From Nostoc sp. CHAB 5824 (GTDB lineage: Bacteria; Cyanobacteriota; Cyanobacteriia; Cyanobacteriales; Nostocaceae), in contig NZ_JAIVFT010000001.1 in the NCBI RefSeq assembly GCF_020829665.1, positions 186,001 to 250,000 on the forward strand: a stretch of 64,000 nt of DNA, in the 5' to 3' direction. Position 1 is the first letter of the stretch, and each line of letters starts with the position of its first letter. Positions 46,087-56,259 of this stretch are shown here, piece by piece. The translations under genes and the position numbers were made by a program. Below the pieces are notes generated by a model that saw only the letters and a program-made list of their open reading frames with translations, ran no database searches and had not been told where the DNA came from.

Positions 46087-47523
46087 TTATTTGGTCAGCA
46101 ACTCCTCCAAAATAGATTTTTGTTGCAACCAATCCTGGCCTACTTGGATGCTGATATCCGAGCCAAGGTTGCCAGTACTTTCCACACGCACTTCGCCAAA
46201 CCCCAAAGTGTCACGAATTGATTCGGCACTGTCACCATCTCCTTGCTGGGCGACAATATGAGTCACCTCTAGAGGTTCACCCCATGCCTTGGCTACATAG
46301 ATGTTGCGATATCCAGATTTTTCCAAGGCTCTAATTAATGGTCGCAGGTTAGAGCGATCGCCACCTGTACTATCTTGAATTGCTACGCGCAAAGAGCCTG
46401 GATCAGCCATCTGCTGTTCCTGTTCTGATTCCAAACCAAAGTGTTGAGCCATTAGTTTAGCAATACCATCTCTGTTGGGTAACCAATAGCTAGCGTCATA
46501 CTCGCCTTTCTCGCTAAAGCGACCTGGTAGCATTAGCATTTGCATATTAGAGCGATTTGTTCGCACCCCAAAACCCATTAGCGCTACTAACTCCTCAACC
46601 GTTAAATTGGTATCGATGTGGTCTTTCACTACATCAAGAACTTTAGGTAATTGAGCAACAGTAGCTGGGTTGAGTGTTTGATCCATCAAAGCACGCATGA
46701 CCATTTGCTGCCGCTGAATTCGACCAATATCACCAAGTTCGTCATGACGAAACCGCAGCAATTGTAGCGTCTGCTCGCCGTTGAGATGCTGCTTACCCGC
46801 CTTCAAATTGATGTACAAATGCTGAGAATCGTCTTGGTACTTCATATCTTTGGGGACATAGACTGTTACGCCACCCAAAGCATCGATCAGCTTGGCAACT
46901 CCCAAAACGTTAATTCGGACATAGCGATCAATTCCCGCCCCGCCTAAAAGATTACTGACGGTTCTAGCAGTTAAAGCTGGCCCACCTTCAACATTGGCGG
47001 AATTGATTTTTTTTACCCCATACCCCTCTATTTCTGTACGGGTATCTCTGGGAACGGAGAGCATAACTATTTTTTTCGTCTCTGGATCAAATTTGACCAA
47101 GAGCATCACATCAGAAAGACCATCAAAGGAGTTTACCTGGGGCAGGTATTTGAGGTTTTTAGTTTCTTCAGGAGGGCTTTGGACATCGGGGGGAAGTACG
47201 CTCATCCCCATAACTAAGAGATTCACTGGGCGAGTTAATTCTGAAAATCGCAGCCCACCTCCAGAAATGCGATCGCTATCAAAAGCCGCCTCATCCTTTG
47301 GACTTAGCTGGGCTTGTTGCAAAGGCGTGCTGGTCAAAGACACCGCCAAAAGTGCCCCTGCTGTTGCTGACACCATTGCAATCCCACTCATACCTACCCA
47401 AAACCACAGCCAACGTCCCGATTTGGAGTTATGGGAAAGGGAAATTTTTTTACTGGACTTTGAGGCTTTTCCCGACTGGTTTTCTTCCGCCGAACTTCTT
47501 TGAATGGTCACAGACTTCCTCAC
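46087..47523 (-). CDS. LytR-CpsA-Psr family protein with LytR_C domain
   Basis: The 478-residue protein has a cytoplasmic polar N-terminus and one membrane span (about 38-66). An LCP domain follows (VMLLVKFDPETKKIVMLSVP, RDTRTEIEGYGVKKINSA, LRFRHDELGDIGRIQRQQ), then a LytR_C domain (LRVAIQDSTGG...). LCP enzymes attach glycopolymers to the wall. It is convergent with cnaT, the 71-base gap carrying repeat sequence. Confidence 0.9.
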   Translation of the reverse strand: MRKSVTIQRSSAEENQSGKASKSSKKISLSHNSKSGRWLWFWVGMSGIAMVSATAGALLAVSLTSTPLQQAQLSPKDEAAFDSDRISGGGLRFSELTRPVNLLVMGMSVLPPDVQSPPEETKNLKYLPQVNSFDGLSDVMLLVKFDPETKKIVMLSVPRDTRTEIEGYGVKKINSANVEGGPALTARTVSNLLGGAGIDRYVRINVLGVAKLIDALGGVTVYVPKDMKYQDDSQHLYINLKAGKQHLNGEQTLQLLRFRHDELGDIGRIQRQQMVMRALMDQTLNPATVAQLPKVLDVVKDHIDTNLTVEELVALMGFGVRTNRSNMQMLMLPGRFSEKGEYDASYWLPNRDGIAKLMAQHFGLESEQEQQMADPGSLRVAIQDSTGGDRSNLRPLIRALEKSGYRNIYVAKAWGEPLEVTHIVAQQGDGDSAESIRDTLGFGEVRVESTGNLGSDISIQVGQDWLQQKSILEELLTK

Positions 47524-47797
47524 ACTTACTCGCTAATCAAATTCGGTAACTTTGCAAACTAAAAACATGCTGACAAATCAACCCATAATAACTAACTCTT
47601 AATTATCAGTGCTAACTTTTTTAATGTAGTGTCAACCACAACACTTATAGCAGCATTTTTTCTTCTTTTGGGTCAACCTGGAAATGTTTTACTGAAGTAT
47701 GGCAATAATAAACTGGATTTGACTAGGTATATAGAGAAATCAACCGTAATTTTTTAGAAAATAGGTAAAAGTACTGAAAAATTTTCACCCTAAAAAA

Positions 47798-48280
47798 TTA
47801 AGATAAGTACTTGCCAAGTACTCGTTCTGCTAAATTAGTAAACCCTGGTAAACGTCCAGATTTGCCCTGCATCAGGCGCAAAATCAACCAGACACTTACT
47901 AAAAAGTAACCAGATGTGAGAAAGCCATTCAGGATAAATAGACGTAGCGGAAAAAAATCTGAAGTTGCTGCTCCGGTTGCTAATAATAGATATCCCAACA
48001 GCCAAGTAAGTGCCAAAGTAATAGACAGACGACTAATAGCAAGTTGTTCCCGACTCCCCTGGCCCCGATAAAGAGTCCACAAGGACGGAAAAAAGCCGAT
48101 GATCGGAATCAAATGTAAAAGCAACTGTGTTTTGGGAACTGGGAGTGTTGACTGATGACTGATGACTGTTGAGTGAGGAGTTATTCTCCTTGTTCCCTTG
48201 TCCCCTTGCCCCCTTGTCTCCTCATCTTCCCCAGTCCCCAGTCCCCAGTCTCCACTCTCTTTAGGTTCAAAATTTTCCAT
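47798..48280 (-). CDS. Membrane protein with repeat-derived N-terminus
   Basis: In this 160-residue protein residues 1-50 are low-complexity (SGDWGLGTGEDEETRGQGDK) and come from CCCCAGTCCCC / CCCTTGTCCCC intergenic repeats. From about 50 a small membrane protein follows (LLHLIPIIGFFPSLWTLYRG; later spans to RVLGKYLS). The true start may have been lost or shifted by repeat insertion. No family named. Confidence 0.6.
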   Translation of the reverse strand: MENFEPKESGDWGLGTGEDEETRGQGDKGTRRITPHSTVISHQSTLPVPKTQLLLHLIPIIGFFPSLWTLYRGQGSREQLAISRLSITLALTWLLGYLLLATGAATSDFFPLRLFILNGFLTSGYFLVSVWLILRLMQGKSGRLPGFTNLAERVLGKYLS

Positions 48281-48389
48281 TTGGCTTAGTCTAACTCCTA
48301 AACTAGAAGGATGAATAAGACTTATATAGTTAGAGATAATAAGCTGTAAAGAAAGATTTTATTTAGTTGTATCCCGCAATCAGCTCAAA

Positions 48390-49565
48390 ATGCAGACACG
48401 CAAGCTACTCGACTGGTGGCAAACATTCACACCAATAGCGCGAATCGGAGCGATCGCGTTATTCCTTCCGCTGCTAGTTCTTAATGGTTGGGCACTTTCG
48501 GTATTTTTTAATTATTTCCATTCTCTCATAGTCATTTTAGTCGGAGCCTCAGTGCTAGCATTTCTGCTCAATTACCCCGTGAGCTGGATGGAGCATCATG
48601 GTGCTAGGCGAGAGCAAGTCGCTATCCTAGTATTTCTGTTGGCTTTATCGATTTTATTGGCGTTGGGTGTGACACTTTTTCCGCTGGCCCTTACCCAAGC
48701 TGAACAACTGGTGGCTCGTTTGCCAGAGTTGATTGACTCTGGACGCTCTCAGTTAATGATATTAAACGAAAAAGCTGAGACTTTTGGTTTACCGATTAAC
48801 CTCGATGCTCTGGTAGTGCAAATCAATGATCGCGTCAAAGGACAATTGCAAGCGATCGCTGGACAAGTTTTAAATCTGGCGGTAGTTACAGTTACTAGTC
48901 TGCTAGATATTCTCTTAACGATGGTTTTGACTTTCTACCTTTTACAGCATGGGGGTGAACTTTGGCAAAGTTTAGTAGAATGGTTACCCTCTAAATTTCG
49001 CGATCCTTTCTCCAAAACAGTTCGCCTGAGCTTTCAAAATTTCTTCATCACCCAGCTAATTTTATCGACTTGCATGGCATCAGCCCTCATTCCTACCTTT
49101 TTGTGGCTGAAAGTGCCATTTGGTCTACTATTTGGACTAACTATTGGACTGATGGCTCTTGTCCCCTTTGGCGGTTCTGTAGGTATCGCCTTGACTACAC
49201 TATTGGTAGCCCTGCAAGATTTCTCAATGGGTGTGAGAGTGTTGATAGCAGCGGTAATTGTACAGCAAATTCTCGAAAACTTAATTGCTCCCCGAATTTT
49301 AGGCAGTTTTACGGGTTTAAATCCAGTTTGGATTTTAATTTCGGTCTTAACAGGGGCAAGAGTTGGCGGACTGTTGGGTGTAATTGTGGCAGTACCCACA
49401 GCTGTTGTGATTAAGACTGCTTTAAGTGCTTTGCGTCCTGGAAGCCTAAGCAGCGAGACAGACGACAGCGCCACTGGGGAAATAACTGCAACAATTGCAG
49501 CAAACGAGTCCCCAAAAGCTGACGCTAAAAACACTCTGAGCATTTCTGAAGCGACATTACCTTAA
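48390..49565 (+). CDS. AI-2E family (PerM-like) membrane transporter
   Basis: The 391-residue protein has about seven to eight spans and the family signatures LVPFGGSVGIALTTLLVALQ and QQILENLIAPRILGSFTGLN, PVWILISVLTGARVGGLLGV. Members export diverse substrates; the autoinducer-2 role does not transfer automatically. A palindrome follows the stop. Confidence 0.88.
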   Translation: MQTRKLLDWWQTFTPIARIGAIALFLPLLVLNGWALSVFFNYFHSLIVILVGASVLAFLLNYPVSWMEHHGARREQVAILVFLLALSILLALGVTLFPLALTQAEQLVARLPELIDSGRSQLMILNEKAETFGLPINLDALVVQINDRVKGQLQAIAGQVLNLAVVTVTSLLDILLTMVLTFYLLQHGGELWQSLVEWLPSKFRDPFSKTVRLSFQNFFITQLILSTCMASALIPTFLWLKVPFGLLFGLTIGLMALVPFGGSVGIALTTLLVALQDFSMGVRVLIAAVIVQQILENLIAPRILGSFTGLNPVWILISVLTGARVGGLLGVIVAVPTAVVIKTALSALRPGSLSSETDDSATGEITATIAANESPKADAKNTLSISEATLP

Positions 49566-49566
49566 G

Positions 49567-49588
49567 GAGGCAGAAGGCCTTCTGCCTC
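49567..49588. terminator. Bidirectional palindromic terminator
   Basis: GAGGCAGAAGG/CCTTCTGCCTC is a perfect 22-base palindrome between the convergent transporter and serpin genes. It probably ends both transcripts, though no T-tract follows. Confidence 0.65.
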
Positions 49589-49589
49589 G

Positions 49590-50921
49590 TCATTGTGGCT
49601 CAATGATTGAACCCATAAACAAAAGACTCCCCGTCTGATTATTCCTAATGGCACAGAAGAAGGGACGATCAACAATCATTCGGAATGGTTCTGGTTCTTC
49701 TCTCAAAGATGTTGTTACTATTCCCACTGAAGTAGCCGCAGCTGCTTCGGTGCCTTCTTCGTTTACTTCTACAAAAGTTTTATGCTTAACTTGGCTAATG
49801 GCAAAATTTTTACCCATCCCAGAAAAATTGGCTTTATTGGTGAAAGCCTCCTCCATGCCTAAAGTTTTCAAGGCATCATTTAGTGTTACTTCGTAATCTG
49901 TTTTGAAGCGGGGTAGGCGAATAAACCCTTTTTGTTTGTTGAACTGAGTCATCCATTTTTCCCAGTTCTCAACATTCAAGTTTTGATAGAAGGCTTTGAG
50001 GTTAGAGTTTTGTTTGGGCAGGAAGATATAAAAACTGACTTTACCATCTTTACCATAAGGTAAACTAACTGCCTGAAATTGTTCGCTTTCATAGTATCTA
50101 TAGTCACCTTCCTGTGACATCATTGGGTGTTGTTTTCGTCTGCCAGATGTGATGTAAAAAGGGTATTGAACGGTTTGATTTTTGTCAAATTCGTTACTCC
50201 AATTACCTTTAAAATATATGGCATTAATCAAAAACAACACTTGATTGGGTTCAATTGCTTCAACTATTTTAGTGATTTTGCCCTTAGTATTTTCTTTGAC
50301 CCAGTTATTGATAATACTAGAGGCGGCGGCATCTTTAAAGTTTAAATTGCTAACCTTAGCTTGATAGAAATCCTGCGTTCTCTTGAGGAAGTCTGGCGCA
50401 AAGCTGACATCTTGATTTGCCCAAAGTGAGTTAGCAATGCTCAGTTGTACTTTCGTATCCTGATTGTCTAAAAGCTGCTTTAATGCCGCCGCATAAGAAG
50501 AGTTGATTTCTGGTAGATTCATCCCCTGTAATTCCAGGGTTTTTGCCATTGCTTGTTGAGTCGAGCCGCTAGCGCCGTTGTAGGTCATAGCAAGAGCGAT
50601 CGCTACACTCGAAGGTGAGATAAAAACATTATTTTCATCTTTATCACCTTTCAGAACCTCTGAAAACAGTTTGAAGCCAAACTTATTGCTAGACTCAACT
50701 ATTTTTGTATCAGTGTTGACTGTTTTTTTTTGCAATGGAGTTTCTGGCTGAGGTAAACTAGATTGGGCGAGGGCACTTTTGTTGCTATCGACTTGAGAAC
50801 ACCCTAATACACTGAATAGAACAACACTTGCAGCTGCCAGAGCATAACGTCTGCCCAGACTAACACCGTAACGTCTTTGCAGGAAGTTTTCTTTCGCATC
50901 ACTAAATTTTTGCCGATTCAT
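49590..50921 (-). CDS. Serpin-family protease inhibitor, lipoprotein-like
   Basis: The 443-residue protein has an N-terminal signal with lipobox VLFSVLGC. The serpin fold follows: NVFISPSSVAIALAMTYNGA, VLFLINAIYFKGNWSNEFDK, then the hinge EEGTEAAAATSVG and DRPFFCAIRN. Counting from the hinge, P1-P1' is Thr-Ser in VTTSL. The intact Ala-rich hinge suggests an inhibitory serpin. An S8 protease gene lies upstream on the same strand. Confidence 0.92.
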   Translation of the reverse strand: MNRQKFSDAKENFLQRRYGVSLGRRYALAAASVVLFSVLGCSQVDSNKSALAQSSLPQPETPLQKKTVNTDTKIVESSNKFGFKLFSEVLKGDKDENNVFISPSSVAIALAMTYNGASGSTQQAMAKTLELQGMNLPEINSSYAAALKQLLDNQDTKVQLSIANSLWANQDVSFAPDFLKRTQDFYQAKVSNLNFKDAAASSIINNWVKENTKGKITKIVEAIEPNQVLFLINAIYFKGNWSNEFDKNQTVQYPFYITSGRRKQHPMMSQEGDYRYYESEQFQAVSLPYGKDGKVSFYIFLPKQNSNLKAFYQNLNVENWEKWMTQFNKQKGFIRLPRFKTDYEVTLNDALKTLGMEEAFTNKANFSGMGKNFAISQVKHKTFVEVNEEGTEAAAATSVGIVTTSLREEPEPFRMIVDRPFFCAIRNNQTGSLLFMGSIIEPQ

Positions 50922-51349
50922 TCTGCTACCTCACTTGCCAAAGATTCCCGATCTGTGCTCATGGTTGACGCAAATACTGTGTCAATGATTAACTATTGCA
51001 TTTGCTCCAATAGAAAAATGGGACTGTTACAGTTTTTGTAACAGCAAGTTATTAGCTCAGAGGAATTAAACACAACTGATTAGAGTTGCTAATTCCTAAT
51101 TGAGGCGGCTATGCAGACGAATTATGAAAAATCTCGATTTTTAGGAATTTTCCTATTTATCTATAAAAGTATTGTAGATTACCTAATCAAAAAATAACCA
51201 CCGCTCTTAGTTTTTAAAGATAAAATCACGTTTCTCAGTTCATGAAATACTAAACCTTTGTAGGGACGCACGACTGTGGGCCCCTATAGGAATTCAAATA
51301 AATGAAAAACGCTGTAAGTTTACTCAGATAACAGTTGTGCTATCCTATT
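50922..51349. other. Serpin upstream region
   Basis: CTGTTAC/GTAACAG form a hairpin at 51024-51044. A GTAGGGACGCAC-type imperfect palindrome lies at about 51260-51289, of the same group as one near 57330. No gene was seen. Confidence 0.5.
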
Positions 51350-52945
51350 TCAATTGATAGGTACACTCCACCAAGCTAAACTATAGGGTTGAGTCGCTTC
51401 ATTTAACCTTTGACGAAACTGGACGCGGATTTTGTAATTGCCAGTAGCAGCAACGGGGCAAAAAATATGTTCTACACTATCAATTTGGCTGATTGAGGAG
51501 CAAACAGCACCAGCATCTGAATTTTGAGCATCAGCTTTTACTAAGTATAGGTCGAGATTATTTAAGCCGCGATCGCGAAAATTTTCGCCCACGTCATATT
51601 GTTGGTTTTTATTTTTATCGTTGAGTTCTACCAATCGATCCCAACTCAGGGTAACAGCAACAAAACTCCCCTGCTTTAATGGTTTTGCTAACACATAGTC
51701 AACAGATGCTCCAACATTGACTGTGCGATAATCCCAACCAATAGCCGACACCGCAGCTGATGGCTGCCATTGACCAGCACTAAATTGCTGATAAGCACGA
51801 AATACATTTAAATGACCCGCTCCCATTTGGGCATCTAAGGGAATTTTTGGATCTTGATAAGCATCAGAATCTAGCCAGTTTTGATTTTGTTTATCAATGA
51901 GCGTTCGGCTCATTCCCAACCGCAAGCCATCGCCACTATCTAGGATTTTGTCTGCTGAATTCAGTAATACAGCTTTCATCAGTTGATGACGCCGAGAATC
52001 GATGCTCCAATGGGGTTGTTTTGTTCGCATCTGTCTGTCAGCAAATTCCTGCAACAGAGCAACAGTAGCCGTAACTTGAGGCGCTGCAAAACTCGTACCC
52101 GTGACCTTGTTCAATTTGCCATCTGGATTGAGCAAGGGAATATTATTTCCAGGAGCAACTAAACTGATGGCGCGACGCCCACCAAGATTAAATTCCCTTC
52201 CGGCTAGTCTTTCACCCACTCCTTGGTTAGCACCCGCCAGATTAGCCACGTCTACTTTGTTAAAAACTCCCCCTCTGCGAGATGAAAAAGCCACGTTCAT
52301 TCCGTTAAAATTATCTGTAGGAATGGGAATACCGCCTTTACCCTGGTTGCCTGCGATCGCATACAAAACATCATGAACGCGACTAGACCAGTCAACACAT
52401 AAAGTTAGTAAAGCATTGCCGTCTAAAGTAGCCTCCGGGCGAGGATCGCGGCTCAGAGGTTCACCAAAGCTAAAGTTAATGGCACGGACATCGCTACTAT
52501 TCTGTAGCGCTATGTGCTGGGTCGATAAGCATTCTTCTGGCTGACCCATGTTTTTAGTCGAACCCACCGCAGACGAATACAGTCGCGCTCCCGGAGCAAC
52601 TCCTGGCAAAGCTTTGTCTTGGCTAACCATGACACCAGCGACATTGTAGGCGTGGGGGTCAACACCGCTATTAGACTTAGCTGGGCCATTGCGTAAGAAG
52701 ACCGCTGCTAAAGATATGGCACGATTTTTAGATACCGCCTTATCCCACCCAAACATTCCCGGTCGCCCAATTTCCACTTGACCAATAGCAATCTTACGAC
52801 CGATTAAATTATAAGGAGGTTGGTGTAACTTCAGAGCATCAATGCCGTTAGTTCCCAGGGCAGATTCTAAAGCTGAAGCAATTACCGGCGCACTCAGACA
52901 AGAAGCACTTAATCCCCAAATTATCCAGGTTAGTTTTTTAGTCAT
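51350..52945 (-). CDS. Secreted S8 (subtilisin-like) serine peptidase with altered active-site blocks
   Basis: The 531-residue protein has a signal peptide (MTKKLTWIIWGLSASCLSAP). An S8 domain follows with the serine block VTGTSFAAPQVTATVALLQE and the oxyanion-type YAIAGNQGKGG. The Asp block reads IGQVEIGRPG, with Glu where Asp is usual, and the His block reads HAYNVAGVMV instead of HGTHVAG. Activity is therefore uncertain. The C-terminal 150 residues form a beta-rich P-domain-like region (FVAVTLSWDRLVELND). Confidence 0.8.
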   Translation of the reverse strand: MTKKLTWIIWGLSASCLSAPVIASALESALGTNGIDALKLHQPPYNLIGRKIAIGQVEIGRPGMFGWDKAVSKNRAISLAAVFLRNGPAKSNSGVDPHAYNVAGVMVSQDKALPGVAPGARLYSSAVGSTKNMGQPEECLSTQHIALQNSSDVRAINFSFGEPLSRDPRPEATLDGNALLTLCVDWSSRVHDVLYAIAGNQGKGGIPIPTDNFNGMNVAFSSRRGGVFNKVDVANLAGANQGVGERLAGREFNLGGRRAISLVAPGNNIPLLNPDGKLNKVTGTSFAAPQVTATVALLQEFADRQMRTKQPHWSIDSRRHQLMKAVLLNSADKILDSGDGLRLGMSRTLIDKQNQNWLDSDAYQDPKIPLDAQMGAGHLNVFRAYQQFSAGQWQPSAAVSAIGWDYRTVNVGASVDYVLAKPLKQGSFVAVTLSWDRLVELNDKNKNQQYDVGENFRDRGLNNLDLYLVKADAQNSDAGAVCSSISQIDSVEHIFCPVAATGNYKIRVQFRQRLNEATQPYSLAWWSVPIN

Positions 52946-53053
52946 TTGTCGTTAGTCATTTGTCATTGGTCATTGGTCATTAGTCATTGGTCATTGGGCA
53001 TGGCATTAGTTTTTCTCCCCCTGCTTCCCCTGCTTCCCCTGCTTCCCCTGCTT
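52941..53053. repeat. Short tandem repeats before rpe
   Basis: GTCATTG/GGTCATT heptamers (about 52941-52999) are followed by four CCCCTGCTT nonamers (53018-53053). The first units overlap the S8 start codon. Confidence 0.75.
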
Positions 53054-53159
53054 CTTCTCCACTCCCCACTCCCCAAGAAAGCCGGGATCAAAGTTATGAG
53101 TCTTGCTCAATGTTTTGTTACAATGCGTACAGACGAGGACGCTTAAAAACCCACTAGCC

Positions 53160-53867
53160 ATGACCCAAAACCTATCCCAAAAGCCCATTGTAATTGCTCC
53201 ATCCATCCTATCAGCCGATTTTAGTCGTCTGGGTGACGAAATTCGCGCCATAGACGCCGCTGGAGCAGATTGGATTCATGTTGATGTAATGGACGGTCGT
53301 TTTGTACCTAATATTACGATAGGCCCTCTGGTTGTGGAGGCGATTCGTCCGGTTACAACCAAGCCACTGGATGTCCACTTGATGATTGTGGAGCCAGAAA
53401 AGTATGTAGAGGGATTTGCTAAGGCGGGTGCCGATATTATCTCCGTACACTGCGAACATAATGCTTCCCCACACCTGCATCGAACTTTAGGGCAAATTAA
53501 AGAGCTAGGTAAGAAAGCTGGAGTTGTACTTAATCCTGGTAGCCCTCTAGAGCTAATTGAATACGTTCTAGATTTGTGCGATTTAGTACTAATTATGAGC
53601 GTAAACCCTGGTTTTGGTGGTCAAAGCTTTATCCCTGGTGTATTACCCAAAATCCGCAAGCTGCGTCAAATGTGTGATGAACGCGGTCTTGACCCTTGGA
53701 TTGAAGTGGATGGAGGACTGAAAGCAAATAATGCCTGGCAAGTTCTGGAAGCGGGAGCTAATGCAGTTGTTGCTGGTTCAGCTGTATTTAACGCTAAGGA
53801 TTATGCTGAGGCTATTACATCAATTCGCAACAGCAAGCGTCCTACCCCAGAATTAGCCAAAGTTTAA
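53160..53867 (+). CDS. rpe: Ribulose-phosphate 3-epimerase
   Basis: The protein has 235 residues from the ATG at 53160 ([20 protein letters not shown]); an upstream TTG start at 53103 would read through repeat-proximal sequence. TIM barrel with [31 protein letters not shown] and [12 protein letters not shown]. It interconverts ribulose-5-P and xylulose-5-P in the Calvin and pentose phosphate cycles. A strong terminator follows. Confidence 0.95.
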   Translation: MTQNLSQKPIVIAPSILSADFSRLGDEIRAIDAAGADWIHVDVMDGRFVPNITIGPLVVEAIRPVTTKPLDVHLMIVEPEKYVEGFAKAGADIISVHCEHNASPHLHRTLGQIKELGKKAGVVLNPGSPLELIEYVLDLCDLVLIMSVNPGFGGQSFIPGVLPKIRKLRQMCDERGLDPWIEVDGGLKANNAWQVLEAGANAVVAGSAVFNAKDYAEAITSIRNSKRPTPELAKV

Positions 53868-53895
53868 TTCATTTTTGGATTAACTGTACTGTACA

Positions 53896-53930
53896 AAAAG
53901 TAGGGTGGGCAAATTGCCCACCCTACTTTT
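53896..53930 (+). terminator. Rho-independent-type terminator after rpe
   Basis: AAAAGTAGGGTGGGCAA and its complement form 17-bp arms around one base, ending in TTTT. A second hairpin (ACTGGAAG/CTTCCAGT, 53948-53978) follows. Confidence 0.85.
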
Positions 53931-54096
53931 ATTTAGATATAAAAAAACTGGAAGCTATTCAAGTTTTGAACTTCCAGTAGTTGCTATATAAATTGAAAGT
54001 TTAGAAAACAAGATAATCCAGGTTGGGAGGACTAGGATTACAATAGTCGAAAGAGAAGCGTATGAGCTACTAGTTCTACCAGCCACGACAACGATT

Positions 54097-54321
54097 TCAC
54101 CGGAGCTTTTCTATTTCCGTTTCTGGTATTGGTGTTAAGCGTTTGCAATATTTAACTAAAGCAACACCAATCACAGTATAGAAAGTTTTATAAGCATTAC
54201 TTACACCGTCTGCAGTCGGTAAAAGCTGTGTAAAGTTTGGATTGGGAGAAGCTACCGCTCCAAATTTTCTTTGCTCAGACTTCCTTGAAAATAGAACCAC
54301 CAGTAGCAACGGTTTAATCAT
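54097..54321 (-). CDS. Small ORF of uncertain coding status
   Basis: The 74-codon frame begins MIKPLLLVVLFSRKSEQRKF and ends TPIPETEIEKLR. No family is recognised, and it lies in an AT-rich region with few genes. It may be a small peptide gene or chance. Confidence 0.25.
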   Translation of the reverse strand: MIKPLLLVVLFSRKSEQRKFGAVASPNPNFTQLLPTADGVSNAYKTFYTVIGVALVKYCKRLTPIPETEIEKLR

Positions 54322-54647
54322 TAGTCTTGGTCTAGGAGTTATTTACTCCATGAAATGCTGATTACTTTTGTAATCAGTTTGATTTATTTCATAGTCAGAA
54401 CTAATCATTGATTTTATTTTTTAAAATTAACTTGCTTGCCGCCAATCACCTCTATTTTGGTTGAAGTTATAGTTTTTATTAGTTTACCAATCTCATCAGT
54501 ATATATTTGCCATTTTGGCAGATTTTTTTAAAACATATCAAATTAATCACTGCTATAGAAAACCTGCCATGCTAGAAATTTTCACTTAGCATAGCAGGCT
54601 CTCCGCTCAGGCACTCTAAGGCAGAATCTATTAATTCCAAATAGCTT
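54322..54647. other. Region downstream of hetP
   Basis: AT-rich; it holds the hairpin at 54563-54598 and nothing else recognised. Confidence 0.45.
54563..54598 (-). terminator. Terminator after the HetP-family gene
   Basis: CCTGCCATGCTA and TAGCATAGCAGG pair with one mismatch over 12 bp. On the minus strand the stem is followed by TTTTCT, as expected about 50 bases after the hetP stop. Confidence 0.7.
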
Positions 54648-55121
54648 TTAATTGAATCCACAACGTTTCAAGGAAATATTTTGAGTGCTTTCTGGCTTTA
54701 CTTGCGATTTCATTGATTGATGATCGTTAATCTGCTGTCCCAATTTCTGATCTAAACTACCACCACAAATTTCTGTTTTTTGCTTTCCAATTACCTCTAG
54801 GTAAGCTAGGTCTTTGATTTTGCTTAAGCAAGTTGATGATACATTACTATCAGATATTGAATCATTAGCATGTTTCAGTATTTTGAGATTTTCACTTTGC
54901 TGTTGATTTGTCCTACTAGCTTTAGAGTTTTCTTTTAGTAATCGATTGTAGGTGCGGTATGGAATGTAATGGAGAGGGTTATAGCCAGCAAATCGCAGCA
55001 TTAAAACACATGCCCAGGAATATTTTCCAGCAAGAATTGCTTCAACTACTTTGTCAAATTGTTGAGCTTTTACTGTCTTATCTAAACTACTACTAATGCT
55101 AGCAATGTCTTGATTCATCAT
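54648..55121 (-). CDS. HetP-family heterocyst commitment protein
   Basis: The 157-residue protein has the HetP core [20 protein letters not shown], then [20 protein letters not shown] (about 22-65), followed by a polar divergent tail. HetP and its paralogues control commitment to heterocyst differentiation in Anabaena. Whether this is HetP itself or a paralogue cannot be told from the core. An AT-rich upstream region of 1.1 kb fits developmental control. Confidence 0.85.
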   Translation of the reverse strand: MMNQDIASISSSLDKTVKAQQFDKVVEAILAGKYSWACVLMLRFAGYNPLHYIPYRTYNRLLKENSKASRTNQQQSENLKILKHANDSISDSNVSSTCLSKIKDLAYLEVIGKQKTEICGGSLDQKLGQQINDHQSMKSQVKPESTQNISLKRCGFN

Positions 55122-56259
55122 AGTTTTTAGTTATCTGGGATAAAGTAAACTAGTTTAGGTTCTGCAATTGTTGGTGTTTCAATTGAGGTTTACAAACTTC
55201 TTAGTAAGTCAAAGGTAAATTTTTACCTTTTTTTGTCAGATGACTGGTAGAACAAAAATCTCGCGTAGCTCTTGATAGATACAATTTGTTCTTTTAAACT
55301 TATTCAACTCCTAATTCAACAAACTTTATCTGTTCAAGTGGTTGTATTTCTTACTACTGTTGAATTAAACATCTTCCGGGAAATTTACATATTTTTTGGG
55401 CTAGGAAAGAAAATTTATTTATCTTTGGTCGTCAATAACCCTATTCGTATTTATACTATTTTTTGTCCTTAATGTCATCTACTAAATTAGCAGATTTATA
55501 AGTCAAATTTACTGAATGTATTTCAATACGCGCTTGCGTATTGTGTAACTTTTAATTTTGTCCCTTTTTGCTATTTAATGAGGGGTAAGACCCCTCAGGC
55601 AATATTAATTTAAACATTTTATTATTGTCGAGTCACTAAAAAATATTACCATTAACCATAAAGTAAAACAACTTCTAAAAATAGTAATATTATCGAGGCT
55701 GTAAACAACTGAGCAGCCATAGATATTAAAAACATCTTTTAAAAATTTTCAGTTGTATAATATTATTTGTTAACCTTGTATCTATTATTGAGTTGCAAAG
55801 GCTACAGCTTTAGCTTATTTAAATAAAATCGCTGTAAACGGCTCATGAAATACTCATGAACACTATCTAGAAACCACAAAAAGCTTAGTTTTAAAAGAGA
55901 ATTACTGGTTATTAGTAATACAGAAAGTTTTAACGATCATCAACTGACTTAAGCAAAGCAGTAACGTGATGCTCTCAATAAAAAAATGTAGTTATCTAAA
56001 CTTGTACAAAATTAGATAAGTTAGTAACAAAGAAAAAGGTAACTAACAGAAAGTTTTGTTTGCTAAGTTTATTCAGAAACAGCTTGTCTGTATTAATATC
56101 TAATAGCTTTATATATGTAAAATTTAAGATACAGTTGTAGTTGTGTTCAATGGTAATAAAAACCATGAGTTACCATGAACTATTGATTAGTGCCTTACTT
56201 TCAAACGATACCTTAATTTAGAACAAGAATATAGTCGATATGATGAAAGCGATACAAGC
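55122..56259. promoter_or_regulatory. 1.1-kb AT-rich region upstream of the HetP gene
   Basis: No credible gene. A hairpin TGAGGGGT/ACCCCTCA lies at 55579-55597. A near-NtcA sequence with wrong spacing (GTA-N10-TAC, about 56117-56132) was seen. A possible 66-codon frame (55272-55472) is AT-driven and has no family features. Confidence 0.5.

Noticed and set aside
56117-56132. GTA...TAC near the HetP upstream region
   Set aside because: The spacer is 10 bases, not 8, and no -10 box follows at the right distance.
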